From Pseudomonas cannabina (GTDB taxonomy: Bacteria > Pseudomonadota > Gammaproteobacteria > Pseudomonadales > Pseudomonadaceae): 64,000 bases of DNA. Location of the stretch: the NCBI RefSeq assembly GCF_900100365.1, contig NZ_FNKU01000001.1, positions 3,224,001 through 3,288,000 of the forward strand, given 5' to 3'. This document shows positions 38,498 to 50,047 of this stretch, in pieces (the first letter of the stretch is position 1; every line of letters starts with the position of its first letter). The position numbers were made by a program, and so were the translations under genes. The notes below the pieces were generated by a model, which was given only the letters and a program-made list of their open reading frames with translations, was not told where the DNA came from and did not search any database.

Positions 38498-38517
38498 GGC
38501 GACTGAGGCGAAATCAA

Positions 38518-38988
38518 TCAACCTCGACCGATCGGAGCGAATCTGGCCTGGGTGTGTTCGGCCAACACTGCGGGCGCCAATTCAACTTCCAGCCCCCTCC
38601 TCCCGGCACTGACATAAATACTTTCAAAGTTCTGCGCGCTCTCGTCGATGAACGTGCGCAGGCGCTTTTTCTGCCCCAGCGGGCTGATGCCGCCCAGCAG
38701 GTATCCGGTGGCACGCTGTGCGGCGGCAGGGTCAGCCATTTCGGCTTTTTTCGCCCCGGCAGCCTGCGCCAGAGCCTTCAAATCAAGCGTTCCGACGACC
38801 GGCACCACAGCGACCAGCAATTCCCCTTTTTCGCTGCTGGCCAATAGCGTCTTAAACACCTGCTCAGGCTCCAACCCCAGTTTTTCTGCGGCCTCCAGCC
38901 CATACGACGCGGCTTTCGGGTCATGTTCGTAACTGTGAATACGGTGCTCGGCGCGACGTTTTTTCAGTAAGTCCAATGCGGGTGTCAT
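38518..38988 (-). CDS. ybaK: Cys-tRNA(Pro) deacylase YbaK
   Basis: The 156-residue trans-editing protein hydrolyses Cys-tRNA(Pro) formed by ProRS error. Family segments are the invariant Lys in VFKTLLASSE, VVPVVGTLDLKAL, GYLLGGISPLGQKKRL and VSAGRRGLEVEL. The ATG at 38988 matches the family start. It is convergent with the ABC ATPase gene. Confidence 0.93.
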   Translation of the reverse strand: MTPALDLLKKRRAEHRIHSYEHDPKAASYGLEAAEKLGLEPEQVFKTLLASSEKGELLVAVVPVVGTLDLKALAQAAGAKKAEMADPAAAQRATGYLLGGISPLGQKKRLRTFIDESAQNFESIYVSAGRRGLEVELAPAVLAEHTQARFAPIGRG

Positions 38989-39339
38989 GCAACGCTCCAA
39001 AGGGTTCGGGACGACGATCACTTTAAGCCAGGTAAAGTGAACATGCCTTGATTCACGCCACCTGCGACACTGATGGCATTTTGAAAACCACCGTAAAGCG
39101 CCGTCATACAGCCTGCGAACGCGCTCTCATGGCAGCGGGAAGATTATCTGACCGTTCAGTTCCGACCTTTGACAGCCGGGTTTCTTGCCTATATTTTTTC
39201 GTTTACGAATATTATCGAAAGCGATTTTTCGGTATAACTCGCACCGGCGATCAGAAATGGGGTTTTTCTGATACGCACGAATAACGAGCACCCACGACTG
39301 TCTCAGGGTGCCGAGACAAAAACAAAAAATGAGGTATCC
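38989..39339 (+). promoter_or_regulatory. glpF upstream region with candidate GlpR sites
   Basis: About 350 bases without a gene. At 39195-39231 a run of TTTCG and CGAAA half-sites occurs (TTTCGTTTACGAA at 39197-39209, then ATCGAAAGCGAT at 39214-39225, then TTTTTCGG). Such TCG/CGA-centred inverted repeats suit DeoR-family GlpR, encoded downstream. Binding is inferred. Confidence 0.45.
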
Positions 39340-40197
39340 ATGACCATCGCACTAAAACAACCGACACTCGGCGGGCAATGCCTGGCAGAATTTCTGGGCA
39401 CCGCGCTGATGATTTTTTTCGGAACCGGGTGCGTCGCGGCGCTCAAGGTCGCGGGTGCAAGTTTCGGTTTATGGGAAATCTGCATCATCTGGGGCATGGC
39501 GGTCAGCATGGGGATCTACCTCAGCGCGGGCATTTCCGGCGCTCACCTGAACCCCGCCGTCAGCATCGCGCTGAGCCTGTTCGCCGGTTTCGAAAAGCGT
39601 AAATTGCCTTTTTACATCTCGGCACAGATCGCTGGCGCGTTTTTCGGCGCAGGTCTTGTGTACCTGTTGTACATCAGCCTCTTTTTCGACTTCGAACATG
39701 CTCACCACATCATCCGCGGCAGCGAGCAGAGTCTCGAACTGGCGTCGGTGTTCTCGACCTATCCAGACCCTGCCATTTCCGTGGGTCAGGCGTTTCTGGT
39801 CGAAGTGGTCATCACCACCATTCTGATGGGTGTGATCATGGCCTTGGGCGATGACAGCAACGGCTTGCCACGCGGCCCGTTGGCGCCCTTGCTGATCGGC
39901 CTGCTGGTGGCAGTGATCGGTAGCTCGATGGGACCGCTGACCGGTTTCGCGATGAACCCGGCCCGTGACTTCGGTCCGAAGCTGATGACGTTCTTCGCGG
40001 GCTGGGGTGAAATAGCGTTCACCGGTGGGCGTGACATTCCTTATTTCCTGGTTCCGATTTTTGCGCCCATTCTGGGTGCCTGCCTGGGTGCTGCCGGCTA
40101 TCGCGCACTGATTGCGCGTCACCTGCCAAGCGCCCTTCCTGTTGAAAACGAAAAAGATGCTCCAGTGGTTCGCGGCAAAGTTCAGGCTTCATCTTGA
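39340..40197 (+). CDS. glpF: Glycerol uptake facilitator (aquaglyceroporin)
   Basis: The 285-residue MIP-family channel has six membrane helices and the two pore motifs SGAHLNPAVS (NPA, about residue 69) and GFAMNPARDFG (about residue 206). The glycerol-type selectivity is supported by the Asp after the second NPAR. It lets glycerol diffuse in for GlpK. GAGG lies eight bases before the ATG. glpK follows after 29 bases. Confidence 0.95.
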   Translation: MTIALKQPTLGGQCLAEFLGTALMIFFGTGCVAALKVAGASFGLWEICIIWGMAVSMGIYLSAGISGAHLNPAVSIALSLFAGFEKRKLPFYISAQIAGAFFGAGLVYLLYISLFFDFEHAHHIIRGSEQSLELASVFSTYPDPAISVGQAFLVEVVITTILMGVIMALGDDSNGLPRGPLAPLLIGLLVAVIGSSMGPLTGFAMNPARDFGPKLMTFFAGWGEIAFTGGRDIPYFLVPIFAPILGACLGAAGYRALIARHLPSALPVENEKDAPVVRGKVQASS

Positions 40198-40211
40198 ATC
40201 CCACTTAATAA

Positions 40212-41732
<1,521 letters not shown>

Positions 41733-41832
41733 TCGCCTCTGTTGAATGAGGGAGGACAGGATTCCGGCTGACAGGTCACACTTTCCTGCGGCATGATGGG
41801 CGCCATTTGTAGAGGGCGCTCAAGGAAAAACA

Positions 41833-42588
41833 ATGAACCTGCCTCCCCGCCAACAACAGATTCTCGAACTGGTCCGTGACCGTGGTTACGTCAGCATCGA
41901 GGAAATGGCGACGCTGTTCGTCGTGACCCCACAAACCATCCGCCGCGATATCAATCAGCTGGCGGAAATGAACCTGCTGCGTCGCTACCACGGCGGCGCG
42001 GCTTATGACTCCAGCATCGAAAACACCGCCTACGCCATGCGTGCGGATCAGATGCGCGACGAGAAACAACGGATCGCCGAGGCCATCGCCGCGCAGATCC
42101 CGGACAACGCGTCGTTGTTCATCAACATCGGCACCACCACCGAATCCATCGCCCGCGCCCTGCTCAATCACAACAACCTGAAAATCATTACCAACAACCT
42201 GCACGTAGCGTCGATCCTCAGCACCAAGGACGATTTCGAAGTGTTGATTGCAGGCGGCAATGTCCGCCGTGATGGCGGTGTTGTGGGTCAGGGCAGTATC
42301 GATTTCATCAGCCAGTTCAAAGTGGACTTTGCACTGGTCGGCATCAGCGGTATCGACGAAGACGGCAGTCTGCTGGACTTCGATTATCAGGAAGTGCGGG
42401 TCTCCCAGGCGATCATCGCCAATGCGCGCAAAGTGCTGCTGGCGGCGGACTCCAGCAAGTTCGGGCGTAACGCCATGGTCCGACTCGGGCCGATCACCCT
42501 GATCGATTGCCTGGTCACCGACCAGCCTCCGGTGCCTGCGCTGCAGCAATTGCTGACCCAACACAAGATCCGGCTGGAAGTGGTTTGA
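41833..42588 (+). CDS. glpR: Glycerol-3-phosphate regulon repressor (DeoR family)
   Basis: The 251-residue repressor has an N-terminal DeoR helix-turn-helix ([35 protein letters not shown]) and a sugar-phosphate sensing domain ([33 protein letters not shown]). Glycerol-3-phosphate should relieve repression of glpFK and glpD. AAGGA lies just before the ATG. Confidence 0.95.
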   Translation: MNLPPRQQQILELVRDRGYVSIEEMATLFVVTPQTIRRDINQLAEMNLLRRYHGGAAYDSSIENTAYAMRADQMRDEKQRIAEAIAAQIPDNASLFINIGTTTESIARALLNHNNLKIITNNLHVASILSTKDDFEVLIAGGNVRRDGGVVGQGSIDFISQFKVDFALVGISGIDEDGSLLDFDYQEVRVSQAIIANARKVLLAADSSKFGRNAMVRLGPITLIDCLVTDQPPVPALQQLLTQHKIRLEVV

Positions 42589-42666
42589 TCGAAGACATCG
42601 GATTGCGATGAGCTCACAAGAGGCGGCCGGAAGAATGCCATCGCTATCATCCGTCGCGAACTGAAT

Positions 42667-42760
42667 TCCCACGCTATCTTGCGACGCTCTGCGTCGCATG
42701 CCGTTCCGGACGCTCCGCGTCCTCTTTTGCGACGCAGAGCGTCACGAACTGCATTCCCAC
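42667..42760. repeat. REP cluster between glpR and glpD
   Basis: It holds TTGCGACGCTCTGCGTCGCA, a GGACGCTCCGCGTCC hairpin and TTGCGACGCAGAGCGTCA, the last being the inverted form of the first. The copies can pair with each other. It is the same family as at 33023 and 51410. Confidence 0.8.
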
Positions 42761-42844
42761 TGAAACGAGAGGTGTCTGGACTGGCGCTTACAGAACGAGA
42801 AGCGTCAGACAGCAAGATCATCCCCGCCTGACATCCCGCCCTAC

Positions 42845-42957
42845 AATGTTCATTTTTGTTGTTTTCATCACGCAGTTATCAGTATTTTCAATCGATTCGC
42901 GCTGGCAAGGGTCATTTTATTGAGCTATGATTTTCGAAAATGAACATTAATGTTCAT
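42845..42957. promoter_or_regulatory. glpD upstream region with candidate operator palindromes
   Basis: TTTTCGAAAA (42931-42940) is followed at once by the perfect 18-base palindrome ATGAACATTAATGTTCAT (42940-42957). The half-site AATGTTCAT also occurs at 42845-42853, 104 bases upstream. Paired sites at about ten helical turns suggest repressor looping, most likely by GlpR. Confidence 0.55.
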
Positions 42958-43002
42958 ATTCGCCATTCGAGCCATGCTCAAGAATTGTCCAGGAGGCCAC
43001 CG

Positions 43003-44541
43003 ATGCCCCACGCTACCGTGCCAACCCCACCTCTTTCCGAGGTTTACGACATCGCTGTTATCGGCGGTGGCATCAATGGCGTCGGGATTGCGGCAGACGC
43101 CTCCGGTCGTGGCCTTTCGGTTTTCCTGTGCGAGAAAGATGACTTGGCCAGTCATACGTCTTCGGCCAGCAGCAAGCTGATCCATGGTGGTTTGCGCTAT
43201 CTGGAGCATTACGAATTTCGTCTGGTGCGCGAGGCGCTTGCGGAACGTGAAGTGCTGCTCGCCAAGGCGCCGCACATCGTCAAGCCGATGCGTTTCGTCT
43301 TGCCTCACCGCCCACACCTGCGTCCGGCGTGGATGATTCGTGCGGGGATGTTTCTGTACGACAACCTCGGCAAGCGCGAAAAGCTGCCCGCCTCGAGGAC
43401 CATTCGTTTTGGTGCGGACAGCCCGCTCAATCCGAGCATCACCCGGGGTTTCGAATACTCAGACTGCTGGGTAGACGATGCGCGTCTGGTAGTTCTCAAT
43501 GCCATGGCGGCGCGTGAAAACGGCGCACATATCCACACCCAGACCCGCTGCGTCAGCGCGCGCCGCATCAAAGGCATGTGGCACCTGCATCTGGAGCGCA
43601 GCGACGGCAGCCTGTTCTCGATCCACGCCAAGGCGCTGGTCAACGCAGCCGGCCCGTGGGTGGCCAAATTCATTCGTGAAGACCTCAAGCTCGATTCGGC
43701 CTACGGCATCCGTCTGATTCAGGGCAGCCACCTGATCGTGCCTAAGCTGTACGAGGGCGAGCATGCGTTCATTCTGCAAAACGAAGACAAGCGCATCGTC
43801 TTCACCATTCCGTACCTGGAGCACTTCACCATCGTTGGCACCACCGACCGTGAATATCAGGGCGACCCTAACAAGGTCGACATCACCGAAGGCGAGATGG
43901 ATTACGTGCTGAAAGTGGCCAACGACCACTTCAAGAAACAATTGAGCCGCGCCGACGTGCTGCGCACCTTCTCGGGCGTGCGTCCGCTGTGCAACGACGA
44001 GTCCGATAACCCGTCGGCCATCACCCGCGATTACACCCTGTCGTTGTCGGGTAGCGGCGATGAAGCGCCGATTCTGTCGGTATTCGGCGGCAAGCTGACG
44101 ACCTATCGCAAGCTGGCGGAATCGGCAATGACGCAACTGGCGCCATTCTTCAAGCAGATGAAACCGAGCTGGACGGCCAAAGCGGCCCTGCCCGGCGGCG
44201 AAGACATGACCACGCCGGAAGCACTGGCTGCGGAAATGACCGGGCGTTACAGCTGGCTGCCTGCTCCGATCGCCAAACGCTGGTCGATCACATACGGCAG
44301 CCGTAGCTGGCGCTTACTGGACGGCGCGCAGGGTCTGGAAGACCTCGGCCAGCACCTTGGCGCAGGTCTGTACACCCGTGAAGTCGATTACCTGTGCGAG
44401 CAGGAATGGGCGACCAGCATCGAAGATATCCTGTGGCGCCGCACCAAGCTGGGCCTGTTCACCACACCCGAAGAACAGGCAAACGTACGCAGCTACCTGG
44501 AAACAGTCGTGCGCAACAAGGCGACGATCGAAGCCGCCTGA
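43003..44541 (+). CDS. glpD: Aerobic glycerol-3-phosphate dehydrogenase
   Basis: The 512-residue FAD enzyme oxidises glycerol-3-phosphate to dihydroxyacetone phosphate at the inner membrane. The FAD site is IAVIGGGINGVGIAADASG, followed by SSASSKLIHGGLRYLEHYEF and near residue 340 VRPLCNDE. ATG 43003 has AGGAGG upstream; the in-frame start at 42940 lies inside the operator palindrome. Its substrate comes from glpK. Confidence 0.96.
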   Translation: MPHATVPTPPLSEVYDIAVIGGGINGVGIAADASGRGLSVFLCEKDDLASHTSSASSKLIHGGLRYLEHYEFRLVREALAEREVLLAKAPHIVKPMRFVLPHRPHLRPAWMIRAGMFLYDNLGKREKLPASRTIRFGADSPLNPSITRGFEYSDCWVDDARLVVLNAMAARENGAHIHTQTRCVSARRIKGMWHLHLERSDGSLFSIHAKALVNAAGPWVAKFIREDLKLDSAYGIRLIQGSHLIVPKLYEGEHAFILQNEDKRIVFTIPYLEHFTIVGTTDREYQGDPNKVDITEGEMDYVLKVANDHFKKQLSRADVLRTFSGVRPLCNDESDNPSAITRDYTLSLSGSGDEAPILSVFGGKLTTYRKLAESAMTQLAPFFKQMKPSWTAKAALPGGEDMTTPEALAAEMTGRYSWLPAPIAKRWSITYGSRSWRLLDGAQGLEDLGQHLGAGLYTREVDYLCEQEWATSIEDILWRRTKLGLFTTPEEQANVRSYLETVVRNKATIEAA

Positions 44542-44621
44542 TGGCTGGCTCATCCACCTGTTCACCCTCCTGCGGGTGAACAGGTGCGCGTTACCCTGCC
44601 TCTCCCCGCCTGCCCCACCCA

Positions 44622-44666
44622 TTCGGTTTCCCGAACATTTCCCGCCGGCCTATTCGGCTTCCCGGA
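44622..44666. promoter_or_regulatory. Two candidate AauR sites upstream of gltI
   Basis: TTCGGTTTCCCGAA (44622-44635) and TTCGGCTTCCCGGA (44653-44666) match the inverted repeat TTCGG-N4-CCGAA described for AauR control of acidic amino acid genes in Pseudomonas. They are 31 bases apart, on the same helix face, and about 75-120 bases upstream of a sigma-54 promoter, the place for an enhancer-binding protein. Confidence 0.75.
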
Positions 44667-44741
44667 CGTCAAGCAACGTCTGCGCCCATCAGAAAAAATA
44701 AAAAATCATATATTTCAACAATTTACTTGATATGAAAAGCA

Positions 44742-44757
44742 TGGCACGACTCGTGCT
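44742..44757 (+). promoter_or_regulatory. Sigma-54 promoter of the glt operon
   Basis: TGGCACGACTCGTGCT matches the -24/-12 consensus TGGCACG-N4-TTGC with one mismatch in the -12 element. It is about 130 bases before gltI and downstream of the candidate AauR sites. Confidence 0.75.
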
Positions 44758-44884
44758 CTACACTCTGCATCGACCGTTTCAGCAAAGGCGTGTGTCTCGC
44801 AGGACGCCGTTGAAGCATTCGTCAAAAAGCGGGTCGCCCTGCCAGCGGCCCTATCAATAAGAAAATGAAATCGAGGATTCATCG

Positions 44885-45799
44885 ATGCGCATCGTTCCCC
44901 AACTTCTGGGTGCCGCTATTGCTGCCGCTCTGATCAGCACTCCGGTTTTCGCCGCCGAACTGACCGGCACACTGAAAAAAATCAAAGAGTCCGGCACCAT
45001 TACTCTCGGTCACCGTGACGCCTCCATCCCGTTTTCCTACATCGCCGATGCCTCCGGCGTGCCGATGGGCTACTCCCACGACATTCAGTTGAAAATCGTC
45101 GAAGCCATCAAGAAAGACCTCGGCATGCCCGAGCTCAAGATCAAGTACAACCTGGTCACTTCGCAGACCCGTATTCCGCTGGTGCAGAACGGTACGGTTG
45201 ACCTGGAATGCGGTTCGACCACCAACAACGTCGAGCGCCAGCAACAGGTCGATTTCTCCATCGGCATATTTGAAGTTGGCACCCGCCTGCTGTCGAAAAA
45301 GGATTCAAGCTACAAAGATTTCGACGACCTGAAAGGCAAGAACGTCGTGACCACTGCTGGCACCACGTCCGAGCGCATCCTCAAGTCGATGAACGCCGAC
45401 AAGCAGATGGGCATGAACGTGATCTCTGCCAAGGACCACGGTGAGTCCTTCCAGATGCTCGAATCGGGTCGTGCAGTCGCCTTCATGATGGACGACGCGT
45501 TGCTGGCAGGCGAAAAGGCCAAAGCGAAGAAGCCGGATGACTGGGCGGTGACCGGCACTGCGCAATCCTACGAAATCTACGGTTGCATGGTTCGCAAAGG
45601 CGATGCCCCGTTCAAGAAAGCGGTGGATGACGCGATTGTTGCTACCTACAAGTCCGGTGACATCAACGCCATCTACAGCAAGTGGTTCATGTCGCCCATT
45701 CCTCCAAAAGGTCTGAACCTGAATTTCCCGATGAGCGACAAGCTCAAGGAGCTGATTCAGAACCCGACTGACAAAGCGGCTGACGACAAGAAAGCCTGA
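44885..45799 (+). CDS. gltI: Glutamate/aspartate ABC transporter, binding protein
   Basis: The 304-residue periplasmic protein has a signal peptide cleaved after TPVFA and a class 3 solute-binding domain (SGTITLGHRDASIPFSY, TSQTRIPLVQNGTVDLECGS, STTNNVERQQQVDFS). It matches GltI/AatJ of acidic amino acid uptake. A hairpin between it and the permease genes likely sets its higher level. The operon and the two-component genes behind it form one functional unit. Confidence 0.94.
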   Translation: MRIVPQLLGAAIAAALISTPVFAAELTGTLKKIKESGTITLGHRDASIPFSYIADASGVPMGYSHDIQLKIVEAIKKDLGMPELKIKYNLVTSQTRIPLVQNGTVDLECGSTTNNVERQQQVDFSIGIFEVGTRLLSKKDSSYKDFDDLKGKNVVTTAGTTSERILKSMNADKQMGMNVISAKDHGESFQMLESGRAVAFMMDDALLAGEKAKAKKPDDWAVTGTAQSYEIYGCMVRKGDAPFKKAVDDAIVATYKSGDINAIYSKWFMSPIPPKGLNLNFPMSDKLKELIQNPTDKAADDKKA

Positions 45800-45832
45800 G
45801 CAACCGGTTCGGCTCACCTGAACTGATTGCAT

Positions 45833-45856
45833 CCCGAACAGGCACCCCTGTTCGGG
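45833..45856 (+). terminator. Attenuator-like hairpin after gltI
   Basis: CCCGAACAGG pairs with CCTGTTCGGG around CACC. No T tract follows, so it is more likely an mRNA-stabilising or partial termination structure that favours binding-protein synthesis. Confidence 0.6.
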
Positions 45857-45921
45857 ACCGGGGCCTCGCTTTCGACAGTGCGCGCATCTCGATATAAATA
45901 GAACAATAGGGGAAGACCCTG

Positions 45922-46668
45922 ATGAATTACAACTGGGACTGGGGCGTGTTCTTCAAGTCCACCGGCGTCGGCAGCGAGACCTATCTGGACTGGTTCATCT
46001 CCGGTCTGGGCTGGACCATCGCAATTGCCGTGATCGCCTGGATCATCGCCCTGCTGCTGGGCTCGGTGCTGGGCGTCATGCGCACCGTACCGAACCGCCT
46101 GGTGTCGGGTATCGCCACGGTGTACGTGGAAATCTTCCGTAACGTGCCACTGCTGGTGCAGCTGTTCATCTGGTACTTTCTGGTGCCCGACATGCTGCCG
46201 GAAAACATTCAGGAGTGGTACAAGCAGGACCTCAACCCGACTACCTCTGCATTTCTGAGCGTCGTAGTGTGCTTGGGCCTGTTCACCGCTGCACGGGTTT
46301 GCGAACAAGTGCGTACCGGCATCGAAGCATTGCCGAAAGGCCAGGAATCCGCCGCACGGGCCATGGGCTTCAAGCTGCCGCAGATCTACTGGAATGTGCT
46401 GTTGCCACAGGCCTACCGGATCATCATTCCGCCGCTTACCTCCGAATTCCTGAACGTGTTCAAGAACTCTTCGGTCGCGTCGCTGATCGGCCTGATGGAG
46501 CTGCTCGCGCAGACCAAACAGACGGCTGAGTTTTCCGCCAACCTGTTTGAAGCCTTCACCCTGGCGACCCTCATTTATTTCACGCTGAACATGAGCCTGA
46601 TGCTGCTGATGCGCATGATCGAGAAGAAAGTCGCAGTGCCCGGCCTGATCTCTCTGGGGGGCAAATAA
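45922..46668 (+). CDS. gltJ: Glutamate/aspartate ABC transporter permease
   Basis: The 248-residue permease has about five membrane helices (WTIAIAVIAWIIALLLGSVL, LSVVVCLGLFTAARV) and the EAA loop GIEALPKGQESAARAMGFKL. AGGGGAAGA precedes the ATG. The stop and the next start overlap by one base (TAATG), typical of coupled GltJ-GltK subunits. Confidence 0.94.
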   Translation: MNYNWDWGVFFKSTGVGSETYLDWFISGLGWTIAIAVIAWIIALLLGSVLGVMRTVPNRLVSGIATVYVEIFRNVPLLVQLFIWYFLVPDMLPENIQEWYKQDLNPTTSAFLSVVVCLGLFTAARVCEQVRTGIEALPKGQESAARAMGFKLPQIYWNVLLPQAYRIIIPPLTSEFLNVFKNSSVASLIGLMELLAQTKQTAEFSANLFEAFTLATLIYFTLNMSLMLLMRMIEKKVAVPGLISLGGK

Positions 46669-47333
46669 TGGACTTTACCGGAATCATTCCAGCCATTCCC
46701 GGCCTGTGGAACGGCATGATCATGACCCTCAAACTGATGGCGATGGGGGTGGTCGGCGGTCTGCTGCTCGGTACGGTGCTGGCACTGATGCGGCTGTCAT
46801 CGAACAAGCTGCTGGCCAATGTAGCCGGCGCCTACGTGAACTACTTTCGCTCGATCCCGCTGCTGCTGGTGATCACCTGGTTTTACCTCGCCGTGCCGTT
46901 CGTGCTGCGCTGGATCACCGGTGAGGACACGCCGATCGGTGCGTTCGCCTCCTGCGTCGTGGCCTTCATGATGTTCGAAGCCGCGTACTTCTGTGAAATC
47001 GTCCGGGCCGGCGTGCAGTCGATTTCCAAGGGGCAGATGGGTGCAGCCCAGGCGCTGGGCATGAACTACTCGCAAATGATGCGACTGATCATCCTGCCGC
47101 AAGCGTTTCGCAAGATGACCCCGCTGTTGCTGCAACAAAGCATCATTCTGTTTCAGGACACCTCCCTGGTGTACACCGTCGGCCTCGTGGACTTCCTCAA
47201 CGCCTCGCGTTCCAGTGGCGACATCATCGGTCGCGCCAACGAGTTCCTAGTCATTGCCGGTCTGGTGTATTTCACGATCAGTTTCGCCGCCTCGTTGCTG
47301 GTGAAGCGTCTGCAAAAAAGGTTTGCCGTATGA
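46668..47333 (+). CDS. gltK: Glutamate/aspartate ABC transporter permease
   Basis: The 221-residue second permease has membrane helices from about residue 15 and the EAA loop [20 protein letters not shown]. It overlaps gltJ by one base and gltL by four bases. Confidence 0.94.
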   Translation: MDFTGIIPAIPGLWNGMIMTLKLMAMGVVGGLLLGTVLALMRLSSNKLLANVAGAYVNYFRSIPLLLVITWFYLAVPFVLRWITGEDTPIGAFASCVVAFMMFEAAYFCEIVRAGVQSISKGQMGAAQALGMNYSQMMRLIILPQAFRKMTPLLLQQSIILFQDTSLVYTVGLVDFLNASRSSGDIIGRANEFLVIAGLVYFTISFAASLLVKRLQKRFAV

Positions 47334-48064
47334 TTTCAATCAAGAACGTCAACAAGTGGTACGGGGACTTTCAGGTCCTGACCGATTGCAGCACCGAGGT
47401 CAGCAAGGGCGAAGTGGTCGTGGTTTGCGGACCGTCCGGCTCGGGCAAGTCGACCCTGATCAAGTGTGTCAATGCGCTGGAGCCGTTCCAGAAAGGCGAC
47501 ATCGTCGTCGACGGTACATCCATCTCCGATGCCAAGACCAACCTGCCGAAACTGCGTTCGCGGGTCGGCATGGTGTTCCAGCATTTCGAACTGTTTCCAC
47601 ACCTGAGCATCGTCGAAAACCTGACCATCGCGCAGATCAAGGTGCTGGGCCGCAGCAAGGCCGAAGCCACTGAGAAAGGCCTGAAACTGCTGGACCGCGT
47701 GGGCCTGTCCGAGCATGCGCACAAGCATCCCGGTCAACTTTCCGGTGGGCAGCAACAGCGCGTCGCCATCGCCCGCGCGCTGGCCATGGACCCGGTGGTC
47801 ATGCTGTTCGACGAACCGACCTCCGCGCTGGACCCGGAAATGGTCAATGAAGTGCTCGACGTCATGGTGCAACTGGCCCATGAAGGCATGACCATGATGT
47901 GCGTGACCCACGAAATGGGTTTCGCCCGCAAAGTCGCCAACCGGGTGATTTTCATGGACAAGGGGCAGATTGTCGAAGACTGCGAAAAGGAAGAGTTTTT
48001 CGGCGATGTCAGCGCCCGTTCCGAACGTGCTCAGCAATTTCTCGCCAAAATCCTTCAGCACTAG
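47330..48064 (+). CDS. gltL: Glutamate/aspartate ABC transporter ATP-binding protein
   Basis: The 244-residue ATPase has Walker [11 protein letters not shown]-loop MVFQHFELF, signature LSGGQQQR, Walker B VMLFDEP and H-loop [11 protein letters not shown]-rich hairpin (AGCTGCC/GGGCAGCT at about 48076-48100) follows before aauS, without a T tract, so some transcripts may read on into the regulators. Confidence 0.95.
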   Translation: MISIKNVNKWYGDFQVLTDCSTEVSKGEVVVVCGPSGSGKSTLIKCVNALEPFQKGDIVVDGTSISDAKTNLPKLRSRVGMVFQHFELFPHLSIVENLTIAQIKVLGRSKAEATEKGLKLLDRVGLSEHAHKHPGQLSGGQQQRVAIARALAMDPVVMLFDEPTSALDPEMVNEVLDVMVQLAHEGMTMMCVTHEMGFARKVANRVIFMDKGQIVEDCEKEEFFGDVSARSERAQQFLAKILQH

Positions 48065-48121
48065 GCATTACCCACAGCTGCCTGCCCCGCTCGGGCAGCT
48101 GTTCGGTCCAGGACGACTGTG

Positions 48122-50038
48122 ATGAAATGCGACTCCACTCTTTATCGCGCCGCGCCGCCATCACTTGCCGTGAAGCCTCGTCTGGTCCGCCAACTGTTTC
48201 TGCCCCCGCTGATCCTCCTGCTGATGATCGGGCTGGGCTACGTCGCCTATCTGATCAGCGAACACAACGGCATCAAGAGCTTGCGCGAAAGTGGCGAACG
48301 GCAACTGGAGCTGCACGCCAGTACCGTTGAAAGCGAAATCAGCAAATACACCTACCTGCCCAGCGTTCTGGAGCTGGAATCCAGCGTTTCGCAGCTGCTC
48401 AACAACCCCGGCCCCGAGCTGCAGCAACAGGTCAACCGCTACCTCGAGGGTCTGAATCGGCGCAGCCGCAGCCGTGCCATCTACGTGATGGACACCACCG
48501 GCCGCGTGCTGGCGACCAGCAACTGGCGTGATGCCGACAGCTATCAGGGCGAAGACCTCTCTTTTCGCGCCTATTTTCAGGACGCGGTGCGCGGCCTGCC
48601 AGGACGTTTTTACGGGATCGGCAGCACGTCGGGCGAATCCGGCTACTACCTGGCTCACGGGCTGGAAGACAAAGGCAGGATCATCGGCGTCGCGGTGATC
48701 AAAGTCCGCCTTGAAGCGCTCGAAGAACGCTGGCAACGGGCCCGACTGGAAGCATTTGTCACCGATGAAAACGGCATCATCATTCTGTCCAGCGACCCGG
48801 CCAGACGCCTGAAATCGGTGCGCCCGCTGACACCCGAAATCAAAGAGCGCATGGCCCGCAGCCTGCAATATTACTGGTGGCCGCTCAATGAGCTGGTGCC
48901 ACTGGAACGTGAAACGCTGTCCGAAGGCGTCGAGAAACTCACCTTTCCGGCCAACGTCAGCGTTGATCGGGAACACACGCAGGTGAGCTACCTGGCGCAG
49001 ACCCGGCCGCTGAATGAGACTTCATGGCACTTCACGCTGCTCACGCCTCTGGAGGACCTGCGCAGTGAAGCCGCGAGTCGAGGCATGCTGGTGGCGGTGG
49101 CCTGTGCGCTGGTGACGTTTCTGCTGATCGCCTGGAACGAACGACGCAAGGTCATCTCGACCCGGCTCGCTGCCCGGGAAGCGCTGCAGGCTGCCAACGA
49201 TGAGCTGGAACGCAAGATTGCCGAACGTACCGAGCACTTGCGCGCGAGCAACGAGCGTCTCAAGGCGCAGATTCGCGAGCGAAGGCAGGCGGAAGACACG
49301 CTGCGCCGGGCTCAGGATGAGCTGGTCCAGGCCGGCAAACTGGCGGCCATCGGGCAGATGTCGACCAGTATTGCGCATGAACTCAATCAGCCACTGGCCG
49401 CCTTGCGCACGTTGTCCGGCAACACCGTGCGCTTTCTGGAACGTGGTGCACTGGATACTGCCAGCGCCAACCTGCGCACCATCAACGATCTGGTCGACCG
49501 CATGGGCCGCATCACCGCCAGCCTGCGCGCCTTTGCCCGACGGGGTGACGACAAGGGGCAGGCGCAGCTCAGCAAAGCTGTAAACGCCGCGCTGCAATTG
49601 CTGGCCGTACGTCTGGAACAGTCAGGGCTCATCCTGCACCAGGCGTTCGCCGACGCCGCGCTGGGCATCGATCAGACCCGGCTGGAACAGATTCTGGTCA
49701 ACCTGATCGGCAATGCGCTGGACGCCATGTCCGCCCAGCCGCAGCCGCAGTTGTGGCTTGAAGGTTCGGTCGTCGACGGCCGCTATCGCCTGTTGGTGCG
49801 TGACAATGGGCACGGTATCGACGATGAAGTGCGCAAACACCTGTTCGAACCCTTTTTCACGACCAAACCGGGCGAACAAGGCCTCGGTCTTGGCCTGACG
49901 CTGTCAGCGAGCCTGGCCGCCGCAGCGGGAGGCAGTCTGGGCGCGGAGCCTGTGGGCGACGCGGGCTCGACTTTTGTTCTGTGCCTGCCGTTCATAACGG
50001 ACGCGCCGACCGATTCTCGCCAGGGCAAGCTCACATAA
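48122..50038 (+). CDS. aauS: Sensor histidine kinase AauS (DctB-like)
   Basis: The 638-residue kinase has a membrane helix at about 22-42 (QLFLPPLILLLMIGLGYVAY), a double-Cache-type periplasmic domain (about 43-315), a second helix (AVACALVTFLLIAW), a coiled coil (about 350-400), HisKA with SIAHELNQPLAAL (phospho-His in HELNQ) and a HATPase domain (LIGNALDAM, DNGHGID, GLGLGLTLS). The architecture is that of DctB, which senses C4-dicarboxylates; here glutamate or aspartate is likely. The ATG at 48122 is preferred to a GTG three bases upstream. aauR follows after 9 bases. Confidence 0.92.
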   Translation: MKCDSTLYRAAPPSLAVKPRLVRQLFLPPLILLLMIGLGYVAYLISEHNGIKSLRESGERQLELHASTVESEISKYTYLPSVLELESSVSQLLNNPGPELQQQVNRYLEGLNRRSRSRAIYVMDTTGRVLATSNWRDADSYQGEDLSFRAYFQDAVRGLPGRFYGIGSTSGESGYYLAHGLEDKGRIIGVAVIKVRLEALEERWQRARLEAFVTDENGIIILSSDPARRLKSVRPLTPEIKERMARSLQYYWWPLNELVPLERETLSEGVEKLTFPANVSVDREHTQVSYLAQTRPLNETSWHFTLLTPLEDLRSEAASRGMLVAVACALVTFLLIAWNERRKVISTRLAAREALQAANDELERKIAERTEHLRASNERLKAQIRERRQAEDTLRRAQDELVQAGKLAAIGQMSTSIAHELNQPLAALRTLSGNTVRFLERGALDTASANLRTINDLVDRMGRITASLRAFARRGDDKGQAQLSKAVNAALQLLAVRLEQSGLILHQAFADAALGIDQTRLEQILVNLIGNALDAMSAQPQPQLWLEGSVVDGRYRLLVRDNGHGIDDEVRKHLFEPFFTTKPGEQGLGLGLTLSASLAAAAGGSLGAEPVGDAGSTFVLCLPFITDAPTDSRQGKLT

Positions 50039-50047
50039 GGAACACCC

